Assembly (NCBI GenBank): GCA_026552855.1
Contig: JAPMTX010000150.1
Location: forward strand, 1 to 40,761
Length of the DNA: 40,761 nt
Source: Candidatus Methanoperedens sp.
GTDB lineage: Archaea > Halobacteriota > Methanosarcinia > Methanosarcinales > Methanoperedenaceae
Reading direction: 5' to 3'
Positions within the stretch are counted from its first letter, which is position 1. Each line of letters opens with the position of its first letter. Of the stretch, positions 32,605 through 40,582 are shown in pieces. A model generated the notes under the pieces. The model was given only the letters and a program-made list of their open reading frames with translations. It was not told the DNA's origin and made no database searches. The position numbers and the translations under genes were made by a program.

Positions 32605-33021
32605 TCAACCACCATTAGTTTTACAGCAGATAGAGCAAAGGTACTCCTCTCCCCTCCTCACAAAATCAACGCACCCGCACTGCTCGCACATGATCAGTTC
32701 GCCAGTCTCGTCGTACAACCTCTCAGCCGGCGGTATCTCTTTCTCAAGGAGCGCACGCGCCTCCATTTCCTTTGCCGTATAAGGTATGTAGATGTTCGTC
32801 CATACACCCTTTGCCTTCATGCGGATGTTCATTGACCTGGAAACGGGTCTCTCACCGTAGTCGATAATAAATGTCGTTTTAAGATTCTTATTCTCGAACA
32901 CGTCCAGCGGATAAGGGACTTTGACGAGCTCGTAGCCCATATCCTGAAGGCATCTCCTGAACCTGTCGGCTACTCTTCTAAAATCGTCACGAATTTGCCT
33001 CTCTGACCTTACCTCTTGCAT
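32605..33021 (-). CDS. Hypothetical protein with C-terminal zinc ribbon
   Basis: A 138-residue protein that I cannot place in a named family. Residues 1-100 look like one alpha-beta domain: an N-terminal helix with RQIRDDFRRVADRFRRCL, then strands VKVPYPLDVF, TFIIDYG and VWTNIYIPY. Residues 110-135 form a zinc ribbon, Cys112/Cys115 and Cys129/Cys132 (MCEQCGC ... YLCSICC). No signal or membrane segment. The pattern suggests a nucleic-acid-associated archaeal protein. It faces the hydrolase-PRT gene across a 29-bp convergent gap. Confidence 0.7.
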   Translation of the reverse strand: MQEVRSERQIRDDFRRVADRFRRCLQDMGYELVKVPYPLDVFENKNLKTTFIIDYGERPVSRSMNIRMKAKGVWTNIYIPYTAKEMEARALLEKEIPPAERLYDETGELIMCEQCGCVDFVRRGEEYLCSICCKTNGG

Positions 33022-33148
33022 GTCCGATCCCCGCTGTGATATATCTAAACAGTATGTAGTATGTATTTCTTTGTTTGTTTAAATACGTGCGGTAGTGTGG
33101 TGCAATATACGCCATTAAGACCGCAGGGATTAATAACAAACACTGGCT

Positions 33149-35785
33149 TTAACCCTGACCTGAGCGTCTCCTCATCAACCACTTCCTCACCTCATCCGCA
33201 AAAAGCAAAAACACTGCAAAAGGCAAAAGAAAAATCCAGTCCTGCAGCCCAAGCGGCGCGGTACTGAATACATCCTGCAGCGGCGGAGCGTATACAATAA
33301 GCAGTATCAGGATGATCTCTATCGCTATACCCGCGACGAGGTAGCGGTTTGTGAAAAAGCCCACCTTGAACAGCGACTCCTTCGTGGTGCGGCAGGTCAG
33401 GCTGTTGGCTATCTGCATTACGACTATGGCTGCGAGGGTGGCGGTAGTTGCCTTGAGGTAGAGAGGATCAGCCTCGGAAAGGGGCATCCCGAAGCTCCAG
33501 CCGCCGCTTCTCAGCACGTGGTAATAGCCGCTCATGGCAGCAACAGCCTCGATAAGACCGAGGAAAAGATACGCGCGCAGGAGTATCGGCAGCGTGAGTA
33601 TCCTCTCGCCCCTCCTGCGGGGCTTACGGCTCATCACATCTGGCTCAGGCTTCTCAGCTCCGAGAGCTATGGAAGGCGCCATATCCGTGCCGAGATCTAT
33701 CGCAAGTATCTGTATGACCTTCAGGGGCAGGGGTATCCGCAGGAGCACGAAGAGCAGGAACGGCACCATTTCGGGAACAAGGTGCGAGAATATGTAGGTT
33801 ATAAACCGCCTGATGTTGTCGAACATCGCTCTTCCCTCCTCAACCGCAGATACGATGGTCGCGAAGTTGTCGTCCAGCAGTATCATATCAGCGGATTCTC
33901 TTGCAACGTCCGTGCCTGATTTTCCCATTGCCACGCCGATGTCAGCCTCTTTCAGTGCAGGCGCGTCGTTAACGCCGTCGCCGGTTACTGCCACTATGCT
34001 GCCCGCATCCCTTAATGCCCTCACGATGCGAAGCTTATGTGCAGGCGCGGCTCTTGCGAATATTATTTCGCCCTGCAAAACCCCTTCAAGTTCGCGTTTG
34101 CTCATCCTGTCAAGCTGGCTGCCAGTGACTATCGCGGCTTCTTTCGCTATTCCCACCTCTCTTGCTATTGCTTTTGCGGTGAGCGGCTCATCCCCTGTTA
34201 TAATTATGATCTTTATTCCTGCCTTTTTACATTTCTCAACAGCCTGAGGCACCTCTTTCCGGGGAGGATCCCGCAGTGCCGCAAGCCCCAGGAACACAAG
34301 TTCTTCTTCTACGGTCTCTCTTCTATACTCTTTGTCAATGTTCTTCTTCGCAAAACCTATAACACGCATGCCCCTTCCGGCATAATCAGATACCTGCGCT
34401 TCTATCCGTTTTTTATCTTCATCCGTGATGCGCCGTATGCCTGTTCCTGTTGCTATGTAAGCGCATTTCTCAAGCACGGTCGCCGGGGCGCCTTTGGAGA
34501 ACAGCACCATAGCGTTCCCTTTTCTGTAGAGGGTGCTCATCATCTTCCTCTCAGAGGAGAAAGCGATCTCATCCACGCGCTCCCACTCGCCTCTCACTTC
34601 GCCCATAACGGCTGATGCACCAAGGAGCAGCGCCGTTTCCGTAGGATCACCGATTATCCTTTCGCCCTCTTTTTTCGCGTCATTGCACAGCATGGCAGCA
34701 AGCAGCAGCTCGTTCGGCTTCGCTGCCGCAATTTCCCTGCTCTCAAAGGGCACGTAGGCGTACTCAAGCGTCATCCTGTTCTGGGTGATGGTCCCTGTTT
34801 TATCCGTGCAAATCACTGTTGCGCTGCCGAGAGTCTCCACTGAAGAGAGCCTTTTTATCAGGGCGTTCTTTTTCGCCATCCTCTGGCTTGCCATAGATAG
34901 CGATAGCGTCACTGTCGGCAGCAGTCCCTCAGGCACGTTTGCCACTATGATGCCGATCGCAAAGAGGAAATTATCGCGGATGCTTATGCCGATAAATTCT
35001 CCTACTGCAAAGAAAATGAAGCCGAGACCGATGGATATGAGTGTTATTACGCGTGTCGCGAAGGTGAGCTCCCGCTGAAGCGGTGTTGGCGCCTCCTCGA
35101 TTTCCTGTGTAAGGTGTGCGATCTTCCCAAACTCTGTCGCCATGCCTATTGCGAACACAACTGCGATGCCGTACCCTTTTACTACAGTTGAGCCTGCGTA
35201 GAGCAGGTTTGTCGGCTCTACGTTCCCATCTTCAGGGAGGTCTTTCCGTATCTGCGGCTCGGATTCTCCTGTAAGGAGCGAATTATCCACAGCCAGGTCT
35301 ACTGCTTTTATCACCCGCGCATCCGCAGGCACGCGGTCCCCCTCTCTTATTATTATCACATCCCCGGGCACGATCAACTCGGCAGGTACCTGTTTTTCTC
35401 TACCCTCATGGACTACGCTCGCCTGGTATGGCATCAGTTTTTTCAGAGCCTCAGAGGCTTTCTCAGCGCGGTATTCCTGCATAAAGGTAAAGAACGCGTT
35501 TATGAAGATCACCGCGAACAGGGCATATGCCAGGTGCGCCATGCTCGCGTCATTGCCGAGCCTGCTTGCAAGGATCGCAAGCCATCCCGCTATCCACAGC
35601 AGGATGGCGAACAGATCGAAAAGATGTGAAGCAAACCGGAACAACCTGGAGGTTCTTTTTCTCTCGGATATCCTGTTCTCCCCGAAATCAAGAAGCCGCT
35701 TCTGTGCTTCCCTCTCTGTGAGACCCTGCTCCGATGTATTAAGTTCCCTGAAAATATCCTCTTTCGATAGAGCCTGTATTTTCAC
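33149..35785 (-). CDS. P-type cation-transporting ATPase, P2C (Na,K-ATPase-like)
   Basis: An 878-residue ion pump from a GTG at 35785, which overlaps the uspA stop (GTGA) and follows an aggaa site; the open frame runs 10 codons further up. Actuator loop LTGESEPQ (about 171-178), phosphorylation site DKTGT (Asp328), nucleotide site with FSKGAPATVLEKC, and TGDGVNDAPALKEADIGVAMG hinge. Ten helices fit the P2 layout. The helix-4 motif VANVPEGLLPTVTL is that of P2C pumps (Na/K, H/K), unlike the PEGLP-V form of Ca pumps. Na+ export is the best guess in a sodium-dependent archaeon; ion choice is unproven. It is translationally coupled to UspA. Confidence 0.9.
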   Translation of the reverse strand: MKIQALSKEDIFRELNTSEQGLTEREAQKRLLDFGENRISERKRTSRLFRFASHLFDLFAILLWIAGWLAILASRLGNDASMAHLAYALFAVIFINAFFTFMQEYRAEKASEALKKLMPYQASVVHEGREKQVPAELIVPGDVIIIREGDRVPADARVIKAVDLAVDNSLLTGESEPQIRKDLPEDGNVEPTNLLYAGSTVVKGYGIAVVFAIGMATEFGKIAHLTQEIEEAPTPLQRELTFATRVITLISIGLGFIFFAVGEFIGISIRDNFLFAIGIIVANVPEGLLPTVTLSLSMASQRMAKKNALIKRLSSVETLGSATVICTDKTGTITQNRMTLEYAYVPFESREIAAAKPNELLLAAMLCNDAKKEGERIIGDPTETALLLGASAVMGEVRGEWERVDEIAFSSERKMMSTLYRKGNAMVLFSKGAPATVLEKCAYIATGTGIRRITDEDKKRIEAQVSDYAGRGMRVIGFAKKNIDKEYRRETVEEELVFLGLAALRDPPRKEVPQAVEKCKKAGIKIIIITGDEPLTAKAIAREVGIAKEAAIVTGSQLDRMSKRELEGVLQGEIIFARAAPAHKLRIVRALRDAGSIVAVTGDGVNDAPALKEADIGVAMGKSGTDVARESADMILLDDNFATIVSAVEEGRAMFDNIRRFITYIFSHLVPEMVPFLLFVLLRIPLPLKVIQILAIDLGTDMAPSIALGAEKPEPDVMSRKPRRRGERILTLPILLRAYLFLGLIEAVAAMSGYYHVLRSGGWSFGMPLSEADPLYLKATTATLAAIVVMQIANSLTCRTTKESLFKVGFFTNRYLVAGIAIEIILILLIVYAPPLQDVFSTAPLGLQDWIFLLPFAVFLLFADEVRKWLMRRRSGQG

Positions 35786-36594
35786 TTCCTGGGCCTCCAG
35801 ATCAGAACATCGCAAAGAATGCTGGAAAGCATCCGCTCAATCGGGTTGCCGTAAACCGCCTGTTTTAAAATGCTCCTCTGGCTTGCTCCCATGAGGGCAA
35901 GGCTGTGCCTTCCGATAGCAGCTTCCTTGGGTATTGCGCTTATGCTGCTCTCAGCTACCACCGCGCGCACGTCAGCCTCGATACCCAGTTCCCTCAGCGC
36001 TTTCGCGACAGGGAGTATTTTTTCCTCGCCCCTGTGGCGCAGCTCGACCAGCTTCTCTATCGGGAGGTTGTACCAGCGCGGGCGCTCCACAACACGGAAT
36101 ACCTCCACGCTGTAGCCATAGAATTTAGCAAGGCTTGCAGTAAGAGTTATCAGTTCGCCCGTGGTAAGCTCTTCACGCGCCACCGGCAGGAGCATGCTTT
36201 TCCCTCTTTTTGCCACTCCTGCAGGTTTTACTGCAAGTACGGTGCAGGGTGCTTTGAGCATAAGTTTTTGCGTAACGCTCCGAACGAACATCCTGCGCCC
36301 CCCATGCCGTGTCGCCAGGACAAGGAGATCGGCATGCTCTTCTCTGATAACATCAAGGATAGTCCCTACAACCTCCCCTTTTCTGATGATGCCATTTGCC
36401 TTTACTCCATAGGTGCTGGCATGCTGGCGCAGGCGCTCAATGGCATTGGATAAATCCTCCCGCTCTATCTCCCCGTTATCAACAGCAACGATAGCCAGTT
36501 CACTGCCCAGAGATGAGGCTATTGCCACGGCATGGCGGGCAGCAAGCTCAGAGTGAAAAGAGCCATCTACCGCAGAAATTATCTTTTGGTACAA
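35782..36594 (-). CDS. uspA: Tandem universal stress protein
   Basis: A 270-residue protein with two Usp domains (about 1-125 and 130-270) and a TTG start at 36594. IISAVDGSFHSELAARHAVAIA opens the first; DLLVLATRHGGRRMFVRSV and APCTVLAVKP close it. The nucleotide loop G-x2-G-x9-G-S is degenerate in domain 1 (Arg for Gly before Ser). Domain 2 ends with GASQRSILKQAVYGNPIERM, closer to the ATP-binding form. It lies 3 bp after the acs-like gene and overlaps the P-type ATPase start by 4 bp. The tight coupling hints at control of the pump, which is inference. Confidence 0.88.
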   Translation of the reverse strand: MYQKIISAVDGSFHSELAARHAVAIASSLGSELAIVAVDNGEIEREDLSNAIERLRQHASTYGVKANGIIRKGEVVGTILDVIREEHADLLVLATRHGGRRMFVRSVTQKLMLKAPCTVLAVKPAGVAKRGKSMLLPVAREELTTGELITLTASLAKFYGYSVEVFRVVERPRWYNLPIEKLVELRHRGEEKILPVAKALRELGIEADVRAVVAESSISAIPKEAAIGRHSLALMGASQRSILKQAVYGNPIERMLSSILCDVLIWRPRK

Positions 36595-36597
36595 ACA

Positions 36598-38487
36598 TCA
36601 TTCCCGTTCCTTTATCAGCTCTTCGATCACAGACTGGTTCTCAATATCAGAGAGATTGCCGAGCCTGTCTATATCACCAGAAGCGATTTTTTTTAGTACC
36701 CTCCTTGCTATCCCGTCCGGTATTGCTCTGGGGAGCGCATCCGCGAACTGTATCTTCTCCGGCACTGCTATCGGACCTGATGTACTCCGCACACGGTCTC
36801 CCAGTTCATCCTTAAGCGCACTGCTCCTGCTCACTCCTTCTTTAAGCACAACAAAAACGTATATCGATTCTCCCTTTATCTTATGCGGGTACCCGACAAC
36901 CACAGCCTCAGCCACCGCATGATGTGACAGGAGTGCGCCCTCTATCTCTGCTGTCCCAAGCCTGTACCCGGAGACCTTGATCACCTCATCAGTCCGTCCG
37001 GTTATCCAGAAATAACCATCCTCATCCCTCCGGGCATTATCGCCTGTATAGTATATACCTGGAAAACGCTCGAAGTACATCTCCTTAAAACTTGAATGGT
37101 CCCTATATATCGTCCTCATCATTCCAGGCCAGGGTTTTTTGATCACAAGCATCCCCTCTTCGTTGACATCAGCCTCTGTCCCGTCGGGTTTCAGGACTGC
37201 GGGCTCTATTCCGGGAAAAGGGAACGCGACAGAGCCCGGCTTAAGAGGTACGGCGCCGGGAAGAGGAGCGATAAGTATGCCTCCAGCCTCGGTTTGCGAC
37301 CAGGTGTCCACAACAGGGCATCTCCTGTTCCCCACTGTGTTATAGTACCACATCCAGTCTTCAGGTCCTATCGGTCCGCCTCCTGTACCTAGGAGGCGGA
37401 GGCTTGACAGGTCTCTTGCCTTCGGCAGATCATCGCCCCATCTCTCAAGCGCCCTGATAATGGTTGGGGTGGTGTAAAGGGTCGTGACCCTGTACTCTTC
37501 TATCAATTCCCAGAACCGGTCGGGCTCAGGATAAGTTGGTGCGCCCTCGTACATGAGAATGGTCGCCCCGCATGCCAGGGGTCCATATACCGTGTAGCTG
37601 TGCCCTATTATCCAGCCGCAGTCCTCGGTGCACCAGTAGATGTCCCCATCGCGGTGATCGAATACCCATTTAAAAGTCTGCATCACATAAAGCAGATATC
37701 CGCCCGTGGTATGCAGCATACCGACCGGCTCACCAGTTCTTCCGCCCGCGTACAGTATGAACAACGGGTCCTCTGCGTCCATTATTTCGGATTCGCATTC
37801 CTGTGATGCGTCCTCTTCCTGCCATATGGAATCCCTGCCCTCTTTCATCGTAATTGATACGTTCGCGCGGTCGTATACTATCATGCTCTCAACTGTACTG
37901 TCGAGCGCGCGATCGACATTTTCTTTAACCGGTATTGTCTTACCGCCCCTCAGGGTGGAATCAGCAGTAATTACCATTTTGCATGAGCTATCCTGGATAC
38001 GGTAGCGTATGGAATCCGCGCTAAAGCCTGTAAAAATCACATTATGGACCGCGCCTATCCTCGCGCATGCAAGCATAGCAATAACGAGCTGCGGTACCAT
38101 GGGCATGTATATCGCAACCCTATCTCCTTTCCTGATGCCTTTTCCTTTCAGGACGTTCGCGAATTTACATACCTCACGGTGAAGCTGCCTGTAGGTGTAA
38201 CTTTCTGTATCCCCTATCTCGTTCTCCCACAGGATCGCAATTCTGTCGCCACGTGCCTGGAGATGACTGTCAAGGCAGTTGTAAGCAGCGTTCAGTTTCC
38301 CGCCTTCAAACCACATGCATATTGCGTTCTCCTTGTCCCAGGAATAGGTATTGTCCCACCCCTTGAACCAGATAAGCTCTTCTGCCTTCTCTGCCCAGAA
38401 GGATGGGGGGTCTCTGACGGAGTTTTCGTATATCTGCCCGTATTCTTCGCGACTTTTTATATCCACTTCGTTCCACCCTCCAATCAT
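36598..38487 (-). CDS. Acetyl-CoA synthetase paralogue with degenerate catalytic motifs
   Basis: A 629-residue AMP-forming acyl-CoA synthetase fold from the ATG at 38487 (the frame is open 30 codons more). The whole Acs length is kept: FKGWDNTYSWD, GDRVAIYMPMVPQLVIAMLACARIGAVHNVIF-type core, HSYTVYGPLACGATI, TGRTDEVIKVSGYRLGTAEIEGAL. Key motifs are changed. The P-loop TSGSTGKPKG reads AGGRTGEPVG (247-256). GEPI reads GGPI. TWWQTETGG reads TWSQTEAGG (395-403). The catalytic and acetylatable lysine in RSGK is Ile593 (PDGI). It is therefore unlikely to make acetyl-AMP; a binding or regulatory role is inferred. It heads the unit acs-like, uspA, P-type ATPase. Confidence 0.88.
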   Translation of the reverse strand: MIGGWNEVDIKSREEYGQIYENSVRDPPSFWAEKAEELIWFKGWDNTYSWDKENAICMWFEGGKLNAAYNCLDSHLQARGDRIAILWENEIGDTESYTYRQLHREVCKFANVLKGKGIRKGDRVAIYMPMVPQLVIAMLACARIGAVHNVIFTGFSADSIRYRIQDSSCKMVITADSTLRGGKTIPVKENVDRALDSTVESMIVYDRANVSITMKEGRDSIWQEEDASQECESEIMDAEDPLFILYAGGRTGEPVGMLHTTGGYLLYVMQTFKWVFDHRDGDIYWCTEDCGWIIGHSYTVYGPLACGATILMYEGAPTYPEPDRFWELIEEYRVTTLYTTPTIIRALERWGDDLPKARDLSSLRLLGTGGGPIGPEDWMWYYNTVGNRRCPVVDTWSQTEAGGILIAPLPGAVPLKPGSVAFPFPGIEPAVLKPDGTEADVNEEGMLVIKKPWPGMMRTIYRDHSSFKEMYFERFPGIYYTGDNARRDEDGYFWITGRTDEVIKVSGYRLGTAEIEGALLSHHAVAEAVVVGYPHKIKGESIYVFVVLKEGVSRSSALKDELGDRVRSTSGPIAVPEKIQFADALPRAIPDGIARRVLKKIASGDIDRLGNLSDIENQSVIEELIKERE

Positions 38488-38558
38488 AAATCTATCGTTA
38501 TCCTTAAAATAGGTGATGGAACCCCGGAAAGCTTTATAAAATGGCAGGGTACAATTCA
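38488..38558. promoter_or_regulatory. Divergent promoters, both apparently leaderless
   Basis: Plus strand: tttataaa (38533-38540), centred 23 bases ahead of the ATG at 38559. Minus strand: tattttaag (38503-38511), about 20 bases ahead of the ATG at 38487. The 71-bp gap is enough for both and supports the shorter starts chosen for the two genes. Confidence 0.55.
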
Positions 38559-38729
38559 ATGAGTGATATCGTGGCAAAAAATGATTCCTGTACAGCCCTT
38601 ATCTGCACCCGCTGCGAGTTCTTCAAGGAAGACGACATAGAGCTTGAGTGCGCCGCGTTCAAAGCCCTAAAGAGCATGCTCCGGAAAGGCATAATCACGC
38701 CGGAAGAGATAAAAGATGCCCTCGGTTGA
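38559..38729 (+). CDS. Small Cys-containing protein, possible radical SAM substrate or partner
   Basis: A 56-residue protein. The ATG at 38559 is chosen because a TATA box ends at 38540, so an in-frame ATG at 38541 could not be transcribed. Four Cys: 11, 16, 19 and 31, in SCTALICTRCEFF and ELECAAFKALKSML. The C-terminal third is a plain helix pair (RKGIITPEEIKDALG). It overlaps the radical SAM gene by 14 bp, so the two are translated together. Two readings are possible: a precursor peptide modified by the enzyme, or a small zinc/Fe-S partner protein. It has no clear leader/core split. Confidence 0.7.
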   Translation: MSDIVAKNDSCTALICTRCEFFKEDDIELECAAFKALKSMLRKGIITPEEIKDALG

Positions 38730-39906
38730 GTTTTTCCCGGTGCTGGCTTCTGGTTTTGTTCTCCGGAGGCTTGAGAGCCCGTATGTTTATAACACGGCTG
38801 AAGACCAGTTGTATGAACTGGACGAAGAAGCGTTCTCTTTCCTGAAGAGATGCAACGGTATTGCCCCATTCTCGAAGCTGGTCCTGGATGCCGGGGAGGA
38901 TAGCCGTGAATCTATAGAATATATGCTCAATGAAGGGATTATCTATCTTCAGGAAGCAGCCGGGAGAAGAAGGATCAAAGCCGCGCGTTCGCCTGTCCCA
39001 TCCCTTCGTTACCTTTTATTGAATATCACGAACAGGTGCAACCTAAAATGCAGGCACTGCTATCTCGGAGAATCCGGCAATAAAGAGATAGGTGCAGGAT
39101 CATTTGAGAGAACGGTCTTACAGTTTGAGGATATGGGGGGACTGAAGCTTTTGATCTCAGGCGGAGAACCGCTAATGCATTCGAAGTTCTGGGAGTTAAT
39201 GGATGTCCTGCCTTCCTGTGAGATGAGGGTTGTGGTTCTATCAAACGGGACGCTGATAGGTGAAGATGAAGCAAAAAAACTGGCTCGGTACGCGGACGAG
39301 GTACAAATCAGCATTGACGGCATCAGATCGCATGACCTTTTACGCGGAAAAGGTTCGTACGATAGAGCTATGCGCGGAATTTCCGCGCTTCAGGACTGCG
39401 GCATACCAGTCTCTATCGCCACCATGGTGCACAGGTACAATACCGGGGAGTTTCCAGGGATGCAGGAGCTTTTTTCTGACCTCGGCGTCCTTTCGTGGAG
39501 CGTGGGTGTGCCATGCGCGGTCGGGAACATGAGGGCGAACATGGACTTTACCCTGCCCCCTGAGGAAGCGGCATCCTTCCTGGGATACGGTTTCGGCGCA
39601 GGAGCGCATGAGAGCACCGGGGATTACACCTGCGGCTCGCATATGTGCTCCGTATCCCCTGATGGAGCTGTCAGTAAGTGCGGTTTCTTTGAGGATGAGC
39701 CTGTGGGGAGTGCAAATGACCTCAGGGCAGCGTGGACAAAGCTCTGCAGGGATTACCTGTGGGACATTGGCGAGCTTGAATGCCATGGTTGTGAGGTAGT
39801 CCATGAATGCAGGGGAGGATGCAGGTTCAGGGCAAAACAATATGGGGGGATGCTGGCTCCGGACCCGCTGTTATGCCACGCAAACGGTGTCACGTCATTT
39901 CTATGA
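38716..39906 (+). CDS. Radical SAM/SPASM protein with PqqD-like N-terminal domain
   Basis: A 396-residue enzyme. Residues 8-80 (SGFVLRRLESPYVYNTAEDQ, LDEEAFSFLKRCNG, ESIEYMLNEGIIYL) look like a PqqD-type peptide-recognition domain. The radical SAM core has C108-x3-C112-x2-C115 (CNLKCRHC), GGEPLMH and VVLSNGTLI. A SPASM domain at about 300-390 carries further Cys: CGSHMCSVSPDGAVSKCGFF and CHGCEVVHECRGGCRF. Such architecture is typical of enzymes that modify ribosomally made peptides, though haem d1/AhbC-like and cofactor-modifying relatives also have SPASM. The overlapping small Cys gene upstream is the natural candidate substrate. Confidence 0.88.
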   Translation: MPSVEFFPVLASGFVLRRLESPYVYNTAEDQLYELDEEAFSFLKRCNGIAPFSKLVLDAGEDSRESIEYMLNEGIIYLQEAAGRRRIKAARSPVPSLRYLLLNITNRCNLKCRHCYLGESGNKEIGAGSFERTVLQFEDMGGLKLLISGGEPLMHSKFWELMDVLPSCEMRVVVLSNGTLIGEDEAKKLARYADEVQISIDGIRSHDLLRGKGSYDRAMRGISALQDCGIPVSIATMVHRYNTGEFPGMQELFSDLGVLSWSVGVPCAVGNMRANMDFTLPPEEAASFLGYGFGAGAHESTGDYTCGSHMCSVSPDGAVSKCGFFEDEPVGSANDLRAAWTKLCRDYLWDIGELECHGCEVVHECRGGCRFRAKQYGGMLAPDPLLCHANGVTSFL

Positions 39907-40515
39907 CTGCTGGGGTATTGGTTCTATGACCTCGGCTTCAGGGAACAGCCTTTTGGTCTTCATGAATTCCCTTGCTTTTTTCATCGCTGTCGCATAGGCG
40001 AACATCCATCCCTCGTTGATCAGAATAGTCCCATCCCTTATGGTCTCTCTATCGAGGGCTCCACCCCCGAATTCAATAAGGAGTTGTATGGTAGCCACAC
40101 AGGCAGCGGAATACTCGTCCATATCTTTGTTCTCGGTAGCAATATCGTGGAGCAGCATTTTGAACAGGCTTCTGAACTTATTTGTGGGTATGAACTGCCT
40201 GTCACCTGTCCTTATGAGGACATTGATCTCAATGAGGGCGTTGATCAGTTTATCTATTTTATCGTCTCCCCATGCTTCGGTGGGATTGTCGGTAAGTTCG
40301 TAAGCGCCCCATACTTCTCGCAGTATTTCGTCTATCTCTTCCTTATTTTCAACCCTTTTCAGCGCATATTCCGATGATTTAAGCTCAGGTATGGTTGAGA
40401 TATAGAGCCTCAGAAGATTCCTCAGTTTTTCGCCGTTCTCACCCTCGACTACTCTCATCTTTTTAAGGATTTCATACTCGATGTCGCTGAGGGTCACGGT
40501 CAATTCTTTGGACAT
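39901..40515 (-). CDS. Hypothetical protein, 204 residues
   Basis: I do not recognise a family. The N-terminus (LTVTLSDIEYEILKKMRVVEG) has a strand followed by a helix, as in ribbon-helix-helix DNA-binding proteins, but the match is weak. The rest is helical and acidic, with WGAYELTDNPTEAWGDDKIDKL and FGGGALDRETIRDGTILI. No signal, membrane helix or Cys motif. A TATA (gattatatatag, minus, about 40526-40537) and an aaaggtg site precede the ATG. Its stop overlaps the convergent radical SAM gene by 6 bp. It may belong with the V4R-like gene upstream on the same strand. Confidence 0.7.
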   Translation of the reverse strand: MSKELTVTLSDIEYEILKKMRVVEGENGEKLRNLLRLYISTIPELKSSEYALKRVENKEEIDEILREVWGAYELTDNPTEAWGDDKIDKLINALIEINVLIRTGDRQFIPTNKFRSLFKMLLHDIATENKDMDEYSAACVATIQLLIEFGGGALDRETIRDGTILINEGWMFAYATAMKKAREFMKTKRLFPEAEVIEPIPQQS

Positions 40516-40582
40516 TTCACACCTTTCTATATATAATCCGTTTTTTCAGGAAGTCTGAGGGATAACGAACTGCTACACATAT

